Shown here: in pieces, positions 27,721 through 36,199 of the stretch
How the letters are laid out: each line of letters opens with the position of its first letter
Position numbering within the stretch: position 1 is the stretch's first letter
From: Pontivivens insulae
GTDB lineage: Bacteria > Pseudomonadota > Alphaproteobacteria > Rhodobacterales > Rhodobacteraceae
DNA length: 64,000 nt
NCBI RefSeq assembly: GCF_900302495.1
Contig: NZ_OMKW01000001.1
Location: 1-64,000 of the forward strand
Direction of reading: 5' to 3'
The notes under the pieces: model-generated
What the model was told of the DNA's origin: nothing
The model's input: the letters and a program-made list of their open reading frames with translations, nothing else
Database searches by the model: none
Program-made: the position numbers and the translations under genes

Positions 27721-28165
27721 GGGGTGCACGCCTCCGATCAAATTATGTCACAATTGCTGACTAATTATGAGCGGTGCGTGTTGATCTTCGAATTGTATGC
27801 ATCCAATCGACGGCACGCTGTGAATCGAACGCGCTGCGTTGGCGACGACAATTCAGCGGATCAGCAATTCAAAATCTGGTGTCGTTGCCGTCAAAGCTGT
27901 GTGAAAACGCACATTATGTGCATAGCACCGGAAAAAGGTCAGCCATACATACCTAAATGCAATTACCCCCGCAGGCGCGATTGCGCCCCAACGCGGTCTA
28001 CTGCCGGATCGCATGCTGAACTTTCTGACGAACGGATCGGTGAGGGTGGCTTTTTTTGACGCACCCCCGACAATTCCGACCGAATTGCCAATCGATTTGG
28101 TCGAATTTGCCGGAGCATCCGTATTTCTGCGGACACCGAATCACATCTGGTGATGGGACAGCGCG
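27721..28165. other. Intergenic region upstream of bzt operon
   Basis: These 445 bp hold no credible gene; the open frame at 27625-28059 starts with TTG, lacks family sequence and covers the bztA promoter. Visible structure: a quasi-palindrome at 27741-27769 with GTCA and TGAC around a seven-base CAATTGC core and AATTA/TAATT flanks, just upstream of the bztA -35, a candidate operator; and a small GGCGC/GCGCC hairpin at 27974-27987. Confidence 0.5.
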
Positions 28166-28648
28166 TCAGAATTGATAGACGAGACAGGTGGTCGAGCCGG
28201 TTGCGTAGGTCTTTCCGTCATCGACCCCAACGATGCGACCTTCCGCGACGCCGGTGCGCCGCCCGGCATGCGTAACTTCGCCAATCGCACGGACCTCGCC
28301 TGAATTGGCGAACAGTGGACGGATAATGTTAATTTTGTATTCCAGCGTCGTGTAGCCACGCCCCGCTGGCAAAGTCGTCTGAACCGCGCAAGCCATGCAG
28401 CTGTCGAGCAAGGTTCCGAACCAGCCGCCATGGATCGTGCCGATGGGGTTCATCGCCTTGAATGTCGGCTTGCCGCGAAAAACGACACGCCCTTCAGAGG
28501 CCTCCTCCATCCAGTAGTCGAGCGTTTCCCCGATTGGCGGGGCCGGAAGCTCTCCCCGCTGAATTGCGGTGATGAACTCAAGCCCCGACATCGCGGCGAT
28601 CTGTTCTGGCTTTGCCAGCTCTTCGAGGGATTGGGCGTATTTTGGCAT
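28166..28648 (-). CDS. PaaI-family hotdog thioesterase
   Basis: The 160-residue hotdog-fold protein has the family core NPIGTIHGGWFGTLLDSCMACAV, in which HGG and the following Asp region form the acyl-thioester active site, followed by YKINIIRPL and a SGEVRAIGEV strand. PaaI-type enzymes hydrolyse acyl-CoA or aryl-CoA esters. It is the last gene of the crcB operon, five bases after the ATP12-family gene. Confidence 0.88.
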   Translation of the reverse strand: MPKYAQSLEELAKPEQIAAMSGLEFITAIQRGELPAPPIGETLDYWMEEASEGRVVFRGKPTFKAMNPIGTIHGGWFGTLLDSCMACAVQTTLPAGRGYTTLEYKINIIRPLFANSGEVRAIGEVTHAGRRTGVAEGRIVGVDDGKTYATGSTTCLVYQF

Positions 28649-28653
28649 CTGGA

Positions 28654-29367
28654 TCAGCCTTTCCGGATCAGGTGCAACAGCGTTTCGGCATGGCGAAATG
28701 CGGCTTCCTTGATCGCGCGTTCGGCCACAGCCTCTTCATCTTCGCCCCATTGCTCCTGCTGGAACAGGGCATCAAGCTCTGCCACCGGCCATGCCGACGC
28801 AGCGTCAATGCGCCCGGCCGCCACGGCAAGTCCCAAGACAAGGCTACCGGAAAGGGTCACCAAATCATGCAGCGCCGTGAGTTCGTAGTCGTCAAACTGC
28901 GCCAGCTGCGCTTTCAGATTCGCAAGCGATTGAGCTGGCTGGGGCTGCGGGATCAGCCCGGCAACCGGAAGCAAACGCGCATCATAGGTATCCGCCGCCC
29001 AATCCAGCATGGGATCCCACGCGGCCGCTTGCCGGGCGATCAAGCTGTCAGGATAGTCTGCGCGGTAGCACAGCAGATCAGTTTCGCCATAGCTTGCCAG
29101 CATCTCGATCACGTCATCGCGCTGCGGAGCAACCTTCTCAATTGCGGAGTTCGCGGATCGCGTGAACGGCATGCTGAGCGGATTGATCTTCTCATCTTGT
29201 GCGTGCCATTCCGCCGCAATCCTTTGCGCCAACGCATGAGACGGCACGATCAGCAACTGTTTGCCCGGAGTGCGAACATTGCGACCATCGAGCGTGACGG
29301 TCCAACCGCCCTCAGCCTTGGCAACATCTGCCTGTTTCCAAAAGCGCTTCGCGGCCCACTCGCTCAT
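28654..29367 (-). CDS. ATP12-family F1-ATPase assembly chaperone
   Basis: The 237-residue protein matches the ATP12 family, known in mitochondria for F1 alpha-subunit assembly and widespread in alphaproteobacteria. Visible motifs: KRFWKQADV, WTVTLDGRNVRTPGKQLL, ANSAIEKV and YGETDLLCYRAD. The ATG at 29367 overlaps the stop of the phosphatase gene (ATGA), which favours it over the ATG two codons upstream at 29373. Co-transcribed with crcB, rluC and the phosphatase. Confidence 0.92.
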   Translation of the reverse strand: MSEWAAKRFWKQADVAKAEGGWTVTLDGRNVRTPGKQLLIVPSHALAQRIAAEWHAQDEKINPLSMPFTRSANSAIEKVAPQRDDVIEMLASYGETDLLCYRADYPDSLIARQAAAWDPMLDWAADTYDARLLPVAGLIPQPQPAQSLANLKAQLAQFDDYELTALHDLVTLSGSLVLGLAVAAGRIDAASAWPVAELDALFQQEQWGEDEEAVAERAIKEAAFRHAETLLHLIRKG

Positions 29368-30029
29368 GCCCATAGCGCCTCCAGCGCGCCATCTATCTCG
29401 TCAAAATGTCCGATAATCTGCTGCGCGCCAGCTGCGTGAAGGTGTTCGACCGGGTGATACCCCCACTCTACACCCAACGCCCGAACGCCCGCAGCGCGGC
29501 CCATCTGCATGTCAAAGGTCGTGTCCCCGATCATCACGGCCATGCTGGGCTCGACCCCCGCCTCGGCAAGAGCGGTTTCGACCATCGCGGGATGCGGTTT
29601 GGACGGGTGAAAGTCCGCGGTTTGTGACGTGACGAAGAACCGGCGCAGATCATGTGCAGCAAAGAGGTGATCGAGACCACGCCGGGACTTTCCCGTCGCA
29701 ACACCCAGCAACCAGCCCGCCCGGTCGAGCCGTTCGAGCGCTTCGATCGCCCCAGGATAAAGTTGGATCGAAGCCTCGCCGCCCGTCTCGGCACGCAAGG
29801 CGACAAACGAGTCCTTATAGGCCGTCACGAGCCGCGCGACATCATCCGGTGCGAGGTCAGGCGAAAGCGTGGAAATTGCTTCGGTCAGCGAAAGGCCGAC
29901 AATCGACAACACCTGCTCGCGCGAAGGCGGCTGAAGATCGCAGCTCTCGTAGCCACGGGCCATTGCGCCGACGATCAACGCTTGGGAATCGACCAACGTG
30001 CCGTCGACATCGAAAATCGCAAGTTTCAT
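29364..30029 (-). CDS. HAD-superfamily phosphatase (phosphoglycolate phosphatase-like)
   Basis: The 221-residue HAD hydrolase has motif I DVDGTLVDS (nucleophile Asp at residue 8), motif II VATGKS, motif III KPHPAM and motif IV IGDTTFDM, with a helical cap domain inserted after motif I as in Gph/PGP enzymes. It may remove 2-phosphoglycolate, but substrate specificity cannot be read from sequence. Its start overlaps the rluC stop in ATGA, and its stop overlaps the ATP12 gene. Confidence 0.9.
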   Translation of the reverse strand: MKLAIFDVDGTLVDSQALIVGAMARGYESCDLQPPSREQVLSIVGLSLTEAISTLSPDLAPDDVARLVTAYKDSFVALRAETGGEASIQLYPGAIEALERLDRAGWLLGVATGKSRRGLDHLFAAHDLRRFFVTSQTADFHPSKPHPAMVETALAEAGVEPSMAVMIGDTTFDMQMGRAAGVRALGVEWGYHPVEHLHAAGAQQIIGHFDEIDGALEALWA

Positions 30030-31075
30030 TCCAGATCCTCAAACGGATCTTCGGCAATCTCACGGGGATCCCACGCAAATGTCTCCCACGTGCGCGCCAT
30101 GTGATCGGGCAAGGGCGCGGTCAGATGCAGGCGGGCGCCCGTCACCGGATGCTCGAATGTCAGCGAACGTGCATGCAGATGCAGCTTGCGACTGATATCG
30201 CCGCCAAGCTGCGCACCCCAACCGTCCCCTTCGTTCGTCTGCGAATTGCCGCCATATTTGCCGTCGCCCACAATCGGTGTCCCGATCTCAGCCATATGCG
30301 CACGCAGCTGATGTGTCCGCCCGGTGATCGGAGAGAGCGCAACCCATGACGTCCGCTTTCCGGCTGCATCGAGTACCATGTAGTCGGACACCGCGCGCTT
30401 TGCCCCGGGGGTCCGATCCACGTCATCGGGGTGGATGCAGATCATCTTCTCCCCTGCCCCGTTCGGGCCGTGACCGGCAGCCTTGACCAAACCAAAACGG
30501 ATTGTCCCTGCTTTCGGCGCAGGCACACTTGCCACCGCCGCCCAATAGATCTTGCGCGTCCGGCGTGACTGGAAGGCCCGGGCCAACCCGGCTGCCGCGC
30601 GGCCATTCCGCGCCAGAACCAAAACGCCCGAGGTATCCTTGTCGAGGCGGTGAACCAGCTTTGGCCCGTCCTCCAATTCGAAGGCAAGCGCGGGGGCCAG
30701 ACCATCGACATGCCGTGTCTGACCAGATCCCCCCTGAACGGCGAGACCTGCAGGCTTGTTGAGCGCAATAATGTCATCATCACGGTAAATGACGCAGGCC
30801 CGGATCATCTCTGCATCCGCATCGGAGATTCTGGGCTTAGGTTTCGCGCGCGGAACGTCCGTGTCCGGCGCCGGCAGCGGGGGAACACGCAGAACAGCCC
30901 CCTCGCTCAACCGGGTCGCTGACTTCACGCGGCCACCGTCCAGACGGATTTCGCCCTTCCGGCACATCTTTTCGATCTGCCCCTGCCGCAGATGCGGCCA
31001 CGTCTTGCGAAACCATCGGTCGAGGCGCTGATCCTGCGCGTCGGGTCCGAGCGTCAACATCTGAACACCACTCAT
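30026..31075 (-). CDS. rluC: 23S rRNA pseudouridine synthase, RluC/RluD family
   Basis: The 349-residue enzyme has an N-terminal S4 RNA-binding domain (about 15-75) and a pseudouridine synthase domain with HRLDKDTSG (142-150), where D145 is catalytic, and a later GRTHQLRAH motif. It modifies uridines in 23S rRNA; RluC is the closest match, but site specificity is inferred. The ATG at 31075 overlaps the crcB stop (ATGA) and was chosen over the longer frame to 31126 that lies inside crcB. Confidence 0.92.
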   Translation of the reverse strand: MSGVQMLTLGPDAQDQRLDRWFRKTWPHLRQGQIEKMCRKGEIRLDGGRVKSATRLSEGAVLRVPPLPAPDTDVPRAKPKPRISDADAEMIRACVIYRDDDIIALNKPAGLAVQGGSGQTRHVDGLAPALAFELEDGPKLVHRLDKDTSGVLVLARNGRAAAGLARAFQSRRTRKIYWAAVASVPAPKAGTIRFGLVKAAGHGPNGAGEKMICIHPDDVDRTPGAKRAVSDYMVLDAAGKRTSWVALSPITGRTHQLRAHMAEIGTPIVGDGKYGGNSQTNEGDGWGAQLGGDISRKLHLHARSLTFEHPVTGARLHLTAPLPDHMARTWETFAWDPREIAEDPFEDLE

Positions 31076-31434
31076 CCGCTCACTCCCCGGATCACCATCA
31101 TTCCAAGCGCGCATCCCGCGACGCATGCCGCCAAACTGCCCCCGGCATAGAGCGCCGCAGCACCCACGCGACCCGCATCGGCCATCGTCACGACATCCAG
31201 CGAAAACGTGGAAAAGGTCGTAAACCCACCAAGGACACCCGTCATCAGGAAAGCCGCGACACGTGGATCGGCCTCTCGCACAGCCGGAAGGGCCGCGAGT
31301 GCGCCAATCAAAAGAGAGCCAAGAAGGTTCGCGCTGAAAACAGCCATCGGCCAGTCGGCGCCAACCATTGCGCGTGATAAGCCATAGCGACCCGCGGCCC
31401 CCAAAGCTCCTCCTAGCATTACCGACCAGATCAT
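31072..31434 (-). CDS. crcB: Fluoride exporter CrcB/Fluc
   Basis: The 120-residue inner-membrane protein has four predicted helices (about 3-20, 30-50, 62-82 and 92-115). The Fluc pore signature is present as GGFTTFSTFSLD, with an NLLGSLLIG helix carrying the conserved Asn. Fluc forms dimeric fluoride channels. No fluoride riboswitch is seen in the short upstream region. It heads an overlapping five-gene operon with rluC. Confidence 0.93.
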   Translation of the reverse strand: MIWSVMLGGALGAAGRYGLSRAMVGADWPMAVFSANLLGSLLIGALAALPAVREADPRVAAFLMTGVLGGFTTFSTFSLDVVTMADAGRVGAAALYAGGSLAACVAGCALGMMVIRGVSG

Positions 31435-31495
31435 TCCGTCACCCGCGCTGCGTTCGGGCCTGTCTATGCCTGCAAGCCGGTGGGCCGCAAGGGGA

Positions 31496-31948
31496 TCAGG
31501 TCAGTCGACGCGCGACAGTAAATGCGGGTGTTATGCCCAATTGCTGGTGTTCGGCATAGAATTGGCTGAGATCACGTGTCCGCTCTGCGGTCCATTCTGC
31601 CAGCGGATCAAGAGCCGGATCCCCGGCATCGCCCAGGAAACACCCCATCGGCCATTCGGGAAACAACCTCGAAGCGGCATGGCCGTGCCACAGGATCCGC
31701 AAACGTTCATTCCGGCCATCCGCCGCGATGCGGGCGCTGAGCGACAATACTGCCATCACGCTGCCCTCCATCACTTGAAGAAAGACACCATCGCGGAAAC
31801 TTAAGACGCCGGTCACCTGATCCCGCACATTTTTCGACTGAGATTCAGCACAAATATCAGCGAGTGTCTTTTCAGGAAGCCAGGGCGGGCACGCAAAGGA
31901 TCGGTAGACGAGGCGATACACAGCCTCAGACGGAGTACGCTCAAACAC
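31496..31948 (-). CDS. BLUF-domain blue-light sensor protein
   Basis: The protein is a short BLUF photoreceptor. Visible features: the RLVYRS strand with the photoactive Tyr, SKNVRDQVTGVL with the flavin-contacting Asn, and FLQVMEG with the Gln that switches hydrogen bonding. The expected FPEWPMG end of the BLUF core follows, then about 50 C-terminal residues without a recognised output domain. The start is uncertain: the frame is open to a TTG at 32029, but the upstream codons are AT-rich and look like promoter sequence, so GTG at 31948 (150 residues) is preferred. It may act through a protein partner. Confidence 0.82.
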   Translation of the reverse strand: MFERTPSEAVYRLVYRSFACPPWLPEKTLADICAESQSKNVRDQVTGVLSFRDGVFLQVMEGSVMAVLSLSARIAADGRNERLRILWHGHAASRLFPEWPMGCFLGDAGDPALDPLAEWTAERTRDLSQFYAEHQQLGITPAFTVARRLT

Positions 31949-32032
31949 AACACTTACTCGGAACAAGCAAAAATACACATGCGCAACTGACGCACACAAT
32001 ACAGATAGAACAGTTAACGCCGGGCGCAATGG

Positions 32033-33355
32033 TTAATCGTCGTTACCCAGCGTTCTATTTCGCTTCGCCCGCAAACCCGCGAAATAGGCGACTCGCTTGG
32101 CAAGTTCACGTTCATGCCCACGTTCAACCGGCACGTAGTAGACGCCCCGCTTCATCGTCTCGGGAAAATAGGACTGACCGGAAAATCCGTCCTCTGCGTC
32201 GTGATCGTACTCGTAACCTGCACCATAGCCCTGCTCTTTCATCAAACGTGTCGGCGCGTTGAGGATATGAGCGGGCGGTGGCTCAGACCCAAAGGACTTT
32301 GCCGCCTTGCGCGCAGCTTTGTACGCCACATAAGTCGCATTCGACTTGGGCGCGAGGGCGACGTAGATCAGCGCTTGCGCCAGGGCCAACTCACCCTCGG
32401 GTGAGCCAAGCCGTTCGTATGTTTGCCAGGATTGCAGGCAGATGTCCTGTGCCTGCGGATCGGCCAGACCAATATCCTCAACCGCCATCCGGGTGATCCG
32501 TCGCGCCAGGAACCGCGGATCTTCACCACCTTCGAGCATTCGGGCAAACCAATAGAGAGCAGCATCCGGGTCAGAGCCGCGAACTGATTTGTGCAGCGCC
32601 GAGATCAGGTTGTAGTGCTCGTCCCCGGATTTATCATATTTGCTGGCGCGCCGCGTCAGGCGTGCGGTCAGCGTCGGCCGGTCAATCGGCTGTGTCGCGC
32701 CCCAGCTCAGAACCTGTTCGGCGAGGTTCAGCAACGCCCGACCGTCCCCATCCGCCATCTCCGTCAGCGCTTCGCGGGCCGGACCATCGAGTGGCAATGC
32801 CCCCTCCGACTTTTCGACCGCCTGCAAGATGCGTTCGAGTGCGATCAGGTCCAGCCGCTTGAGCGTGATGACCTGCGACCGGCTGAGCAATGCGGCATTC
32901 AGTTCGAAAGACGGATTCTCAGTCGTTGCGCCGACCAGCACGATGGTGCCGTCTTCCATATGAGGAAGAAACCCGTCCTGCTGCGCCTTGTTGAAACGGT
33001 GGATCTCATCAACGAAGAGCAGCGTTCCCCGCCCGTTCTGACGGCGCAGTTTTGCGACCTCGAACACTTTGCGAAGGTCCGGCACACCGGTGAAGATCGC
33101 ACTGATCTGTACAAACGCGAGGTCGGTTTCGTCGGCCAACAGACGCGCAATGGTTGTCTTGCCGACCCCTGGTGGGCCCCAAAAAATCACGGAACCCAGT
33201 TGGCCTGAGGCCAGCATCGCACCAAGTGGCCCGTCCGGCCCCAGCGCATGATCCTGCCCAATCACATCAGCCAGCTTTCCCGGGCGCATGCGGTCCGCCA
33301 ACGGCCGCGGTGCTTCTGCCTTGGGATCACGGGGGGTGTCGAACAAATCTGCCAT
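32033..33355 (-). CDS. rarA: Replication-associated recombination protein A (RarA/MgsA)
   Basis: The 440-residue AAA+ ATPase is related to clamp-loader subunits and acts at stalled replication forks. It has Walker A GPPGVGKT (60-67), Walker B LFVDEIHRF, a sensor-1 region VGATTENPSFE and the C-terminal tetramerisation domain with DPQAQDICLQSWQ and YDHDAEDGFSGQ. The product has normal length. The ATG at 33355 lies 53 bp from a dispersed repeat and downstream of the rplQ terminator, so it is an independent unit. Confidence 0.96.
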   Translation of the reverse strand: MADLFDTPRDPKAEAPRPLADRMRPGKLADVIGQDHALGPDGPLGAMLASGQLGSVIFWGPPGVGKTTIARLLADETDLAFVQISAIFTGVPDLRKVFEVAKLRRQNGRGTLLFVDEIHRFNKAQQDGFLPHMEDGTIVLVGATTENPSFELNAALLSRSQVITLKRLDLIALERILQAVEKSEGALPLDGPAREALTEMADGDGRALLNLAEQVLSWGATQPIDRPTLTARLTRRASKYDKSGDEHYNLISALHKSVRGSDPDAALYWFARMLEGGEDPRFLARRITRMAVEDIGLADPQAQDICLQSWQTYERLGSPEGELALAQALIYVALAPKSNATYVAYKAARKAAKSFGSEPPPAHILNAPTRLMKEQGYGAGYEYDHDAEDGFSGQSYFPETMKRGVYYVPVERGHERELAKRVAYFAGLRAKRNRTLGNDD

Positions 33356-33407
33356 GGCTTCCCCTCAGTCCGTCGCCGATCTCGCTGCGACCGGCTTCTT
33401 CTTGGCT

Positions 33408-33430
33408 AAAATATCCCCGCCGGAGGCTGC
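33408..33430. repeat. Dispersed 23-bp extragenic repeat, copy 2
   Basis: Identical over 23 bp to 9518-9540. It lies between the rplQ terminator and the rarA start, in the same orientation relative to the genes as copy 1. The two copies are 24 kb apart and share no other sequence nearby apart from a short flanking match. Confidence 0.8.
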
Positions 33431-33440
33431 CGTCACATGC

Positions 33441-33470
33441 AAAAGGCCCCAGCGTCTCCGCCAGGGCCTT
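33441..33470 (-). terminator. Intrinsic terminator of the alpha operon (after rplQ)
   Basis: On the minus strand a twelve-base-pair stem (AAGGCCCTGGCG with CGCTGGGGCCTT, two wobble pairs) has a GAGA loop and is followed by TTTT. It ends the rpsM-rpsK-rpoA-rplQ unit. Confidence 0.88.
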
Positions 33471-33495
33471 GAAAAACTCTCAACGGAAGGAGGAC

Positions 33496-33921
33496 TTACT
33501 CTTCCTCAGCTGCCGCTTCTTCGGCTGCGACACGGGCTTTATCGCCTGCGCCTTTCGCGTCAACATCGCGGTCCACCAGTTCGATGATCGCCATCGGAGC
33601 CATGTCACCATAGCGGAAACCCGCCTTCAGCACACGGGAGTAACCGCCATTGCGGTCAGCATAACGCGGTGCAAGCGTGTCGAACAGTTTGGAAACAGCC
33701 GCTTCCTGCTTGAGCTGTGCCAGCGCCAGACGGCGGCCATGCAGGTCGCCCTTCTTGCCGAGCGTGATCACTTTGTCGATGATCCGCTTCAGTTCCTTGG
33801 CCTTGGGCAGGGTCGTCTTGATCTGCTCATGCTCGATCAGCGAGCAGGCCATGTTGGAGAACATCGCCTTGCGGTGCTCGTGGGTGCGGTTGAGCTTACG
33901 GTAACCATTACCATGACGCAT
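33496..33921 (-). CDS. rplQ: 50S ribosomal protein L17
   Basis: The 141-residue large-subunit protein begins with the L17 signature [21 protein letters not shown] and continues with [15 protein letters not shown]-type sequence (here [11 protein letters not shown]). A C-terminal acidic and alanine-rich tail extends beyond the E. coli length (127). It is the last gene of the alpha operon and is separated from rpoA by 168 bp with GC-rich hairpins. Confidence 0.97.
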   Translation of the reverse strand: MRHGNGYRKLNRTHEHRKAMFSNMACSLIEHEQIKTTLPKAKELKRIIDKVITLGKKGDLHGRRLALAQLKQEAAVSKLFDTLAPRYADRNGGYSRVLKAGFRYGDMAPMAIIELVDRDVDAKGAGDKARVAAEEAAAEEE

Positions 33922-34016
33922 TTTCGTATTCCTTCTTAGCTTTTATGCTTTGTCTGGAGCGCCATGCGTGTGGCGCCCTCTCCTTGGGGCGGAATTGCCC
34001 GTTTTTGTTCAATGCG

Positions 34017-34074
34017 CCCCGGCCATAAGCCGGGGTCTCGTTATCTCATCTCGGCCCCGGATCGTGTCCGGGGC
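34017..34074. repeat. Pair of GC-rich palindromic elements between rpoA and rplQ
   Basis: Two hairpins: CCCCGGC/GCCGGGG (34017-34035) and GCCCCGGA/TCCGGGGC (34054-34074). Both resemble the common alphaproteobacterial palindromic extragenic element built on CCCCGGA and TCCGGGG. A third copy of the arm pair lies at 47074-47093. They may stabilise or process the rpoA-rplQ message. Confidence 0.65.
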
Positions 34075-34090
34075 TTCGGCCCTGCAGGCC

Positions 34091-35107
34091 TCAGAACTGG
34101 TCTTCGAACTTCTTGGCCAGATCTTCGATGTTCTCTGGCGGCCAGTCGACGATGTCCATGCCGAGGTGCAGCCCCATGCCGGTCAGCACTTCTTTGATCT
34201 CGTTCAGAGACTTGCGGCCGAAGTTCGGCGTGCGCAGCATTTCTGCTTCGGTCTTCTGGATGAGATCGCCGATGTAAACGATGTTGTCGTTCTTCAGGCA
34301 GTTCGCGGAACGGACGGACAGTTCCAGTTCGTCCACCTTCTTGAGCAGAAGCGGGTTGAACTCCAGGTCGTCCTCTTCCTCAACACCGCGGGCCGCTTCG
34401 GGCTCATCGAAGTTGACGAACACATTCAGCTGGTCCTGCAGAATGCGTGCCGCATAGGCGATTGCATCCTCAGGCGTGACGGAACCGTCAGTCTCCAGCG
34501 TCAAGGTCAGCTTATCATAGTCGAGCACCTGTCCCTCACGGGTCGGCTCAACCTTGTAAGACACCTTGCGCACGGGGGAGTAGAGCGCGTCGACGGAGAT
34601 CAGGCCGATCGGCGCATCTTCAGGACGGTTTTTGTCCGCTGCGACATAGCCCTTACCGGTCTCAACCGTCAGTTCCATGTAGACCGACGCACCATCGTCG
34701 AGGTGGCAGATCACGTGGTCCTTGTTCAGAACCTCAATGCCCGCGCTTTCAGAAATGTCGGCGGCGGTCACGACGCCCGGTCCTTTTGCGGAGATCGAAA
34801 CGCGCTTAGGCCCTTCGACTTCCATGGAAAGAGCAACACCCTTGAGGTTCAGCACGATGTCGGTGACGTCTTCGCGGACACCGGCAACGGAAGAGAACTC
34901 ATGCAGAACGCCGTCGATCTGGACGGAGGTGATTGCAGCACCCTGAAGGGAGGAAAGCAGCACGCGGCGCAGTGCGTTGCCAAGCGTCAGGCCAAAGCCA
35001 CGCTCAAGCGGTTCTGCCACGGCGGTCGCCTGACGGCGCGGGTCTTTGCCCGGCTTGATGTCGAGGCTTTGCGGACGGATGAGAGTCTGCCAGTTCTTGT
35101 GGATCAT
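34091..35107 (-). CDS. rpoA: DNA-directed RNA polymerase alpha subunit
   Basis: RpoA scaffolds RNA polymerase assembly and contacts promoters and activators. The 338-residue protein has an N-terminal domain (about 1-235) with [22 protein letters not shown]. The C-terminal domain (about 260-325) has [21 protein letters not shown], whose Arg and Asn contact UP elements, and [14 protein letters not shown]. Length is typical of alphaproteobacteria. It lies downstream of rpsK, with hairpins in the 132-bp gap. Confidence 0.98.
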   Translation of the reverse strand: MIHKNWQTLIRPQSLDIKPGKDPRRQATAVAEPLERGFGLTLGNALRRVLLSSLQGAAITSVQIDGVLHEFSSVAGVREDVTDIVLNLKGVALSMEVEGPKRVSISAKGPGVVTAADISESAGIEVLNKDHVICHLDDGASVYMELTVETGKGYVAADKNRPEDAPIGLISVDALYSPVRKVSYKVEPTREGQVLDYDKLTLTLETDGSVTPEDAIAYAARILQDQLNVFVNFDEPEAARGVEEEDDLEFNPLLLKKVDELELSVRSANCLKNDNIVYIGDLIQKTEAEMLRTPNFGRKSLNEIKEVLTGMGLHLGMDIVDWPPENIEDLAKKFEDQF

Positions 35108-35125
35108 CTAGTGTCCTCCATACCA

Positions 35126-35153
35126 GTTCCCGACCGGATCCTGTATCGGGAAC
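35126..35153 (-). other. Intercistronic hairpin between rpsK and rpoA
   Basis: The eight-base-pair perfect inverted repeat GTTCCCGA/TCGGGAAC (35126-35133, 35146-35153) lies 19 bp upstream of rpoA. A second GC-rich hairpin with GCGCGC arms lies at about 35190-35222. Neither has a T run, so processing or translational control is more likely than termination. Confidence 0.55.
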
Positions 35154-35239
35154 GCCCGAGGAATTCTCAGACTTCGAATGCGGAAATGGGCGCGCGCGAG
35201 CCCCGGAAAAGGCCCGCGCGCACCCCAAATTGGTGTCAA

Positions 35240-35629
35240 TCAGACGCGGCGACGCTTCGGCGGGCGGCAGCCATTGTGAGCGATCGGGGTCACGTCACGG
35301 ATCGCCGTGATCGTGAAGCCGATTGCACCGAGTGCGCGCAGCGCGCTCTCACGACCAGAACCGGGGCCCTGCACCTCAACATCGAGGGTGCGCATGCCAT
35401 GCTCCTGCGCCTTGCGGCCCGCATCTTCTGCAGCAACCTGTGCAGCATAAGGCGTGGATTTACGGGAGCCCTTGAAGCCCATCGTGCCGGCAGAGGACCA
35501 TGCAATCGCATTGCCCTGCGCGTCAGAGATCAGGATCTTGGTGTTGTTGAAAGAAGAGTTCACATGCGCGACGCCAGCCGAGATGTTCTTGGAGACCTTC
35601 TTCTTTGCGCGAATCTTATCACGTGCCAT
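35240..35629 (-). CDS. rpsK: 30S ribosomal protein S11
   Basis: The 129-residue small-subunit platform protein contains [43 protein letters not shown] and the C-terminal [13 protein letters not shown]-like tail (here [14 protein letters not shown]). It is the second gene of the alpha operon, 13 bp after rpsM. Confidence 0.98.
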   Translation of the reverse strand: MARDKIRAKKKVSKNISAGVAHVNSSFNNTKILISDAQGNAIAWSSAGTMGFKGSRKSTPYAAQVAAEDAGRKAQEHGMRTLDVEVQGPGSGRESALRALGAIGFTITAIRDVTPIAHNGCRPPKRRRV

Positions 35630-35642
35630 TGATCAGCCCTCC

Positions 35643-36011
35643 TTACTTCTTCTTGCCCGCGATGGCCTTTGCAGGGCCCTTGCGCGTGCGTGCGTTGGTG
35701 TGGGTGCGCTGACCGCGAACCGGAAGGCCACGGCGGTGACGCAGGCCACGGTAGCAACCGAGGTCCATCAGACGCTTCACGTTCATGGAGTTCTCACGGC
35801 GCAGATCGCCTTCGACAGTGTACTCACCATCAATGATCTCGCGGATTTTCGCCGCGTCTGCGTCGGACAGCTCGTTCACACGGGTGGTGGGCTCAACGCC
35901 AGCAGCTTCACAGATGTTCACTGCGGAGGTGCGGCCGATGCCGTGAATATAGGTCAGAGAAATCTGAACCTGCTTGTTGGTCGGGATGTTTACGCCGGCA
36001 ATACGCGCCAA
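35643..36011 (-). CDS. rpsM: 30S ribosomal protein S13
   Basis: The 122-residue small-subunit head protein has the signatures [20 protein letters not shown]-type helix-two-turn-helix ([10 protein letters not shown]) and [27 protein letters not shown]. The start is TTG at 36011, preceded by GGAG at good spacing; no ATG is available at the conserved N-terminus, and upstream codons lie in the untranslated leader. First gene of the alpha operon, with a promoter at 36149-36176. Confidence 0.96.
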   Translation of the reverse strand: MARIAGVNIPTNKQVQISLTYIHGIGRTSAVNICEAAGVEPTTRVNELSDADAAKIREIIDGEYTVEGDLRRENSMNVKRLMDLGCYRGLRHRRGLPVRGQRTHTNARTRKGPAKAIAGKKK

Positions 36012-36148
36012 GGCTATTCTCCGTTCTTGCAGTTGCGGTTCCGTAGTACCGGAACCTTTTTTCACAACGAAGGCCCATCGGTCATATGTCCGATGGACCT
36101 GATTAAAGGGTCTGAACCCGATTCTCCGGCTATCCGGGGAGGTGGCCT

Positions 36149-36176
36149 GATATAGAGATTCGAAAGCGCCTGTCAA
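36149..36176 (-). promoter_or_regulatory. Promoter of the alpha operon (rpsM)
   Basis: On the minus strand TTGACA (36171-36176) and TATATC (36149-36154) are spaced by 16 bp. The -35 box is part of a nine-base-pair palindrome CTGTCAACC/GGTTGACAG (36170-36191 region). The leader of about 130 nt contains a GGTTCCG/CGGAACC hairpin just before the rpsM start. Confidence 0.7.
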
Positions 36177-36199
36177 CCATAGGGTTGACAGAGCGTGAA

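Noticed and set aside
27625-28059. 144-codon plus-strand frame upstream of bztA
   Set aside because: TTG start, no Shine-Dalgarno sequence, low-complexity cysteine/arginine-rich product and overlap with the bztA promoter.
31435-31495. Fluoride riboswitch upstream of crcB
   Set aside because: Only about 60 bp separate crcB from the BLUF gene and no crcB-motif-like conserved core is visible.
36040-36062. Plus-strand terminator GGTTCCG/CGGAACC followed by six T
   Set aside because: No plus-strand gene ends nearby; the hairpin is more likely part of the rpsM leader on the minus strand.
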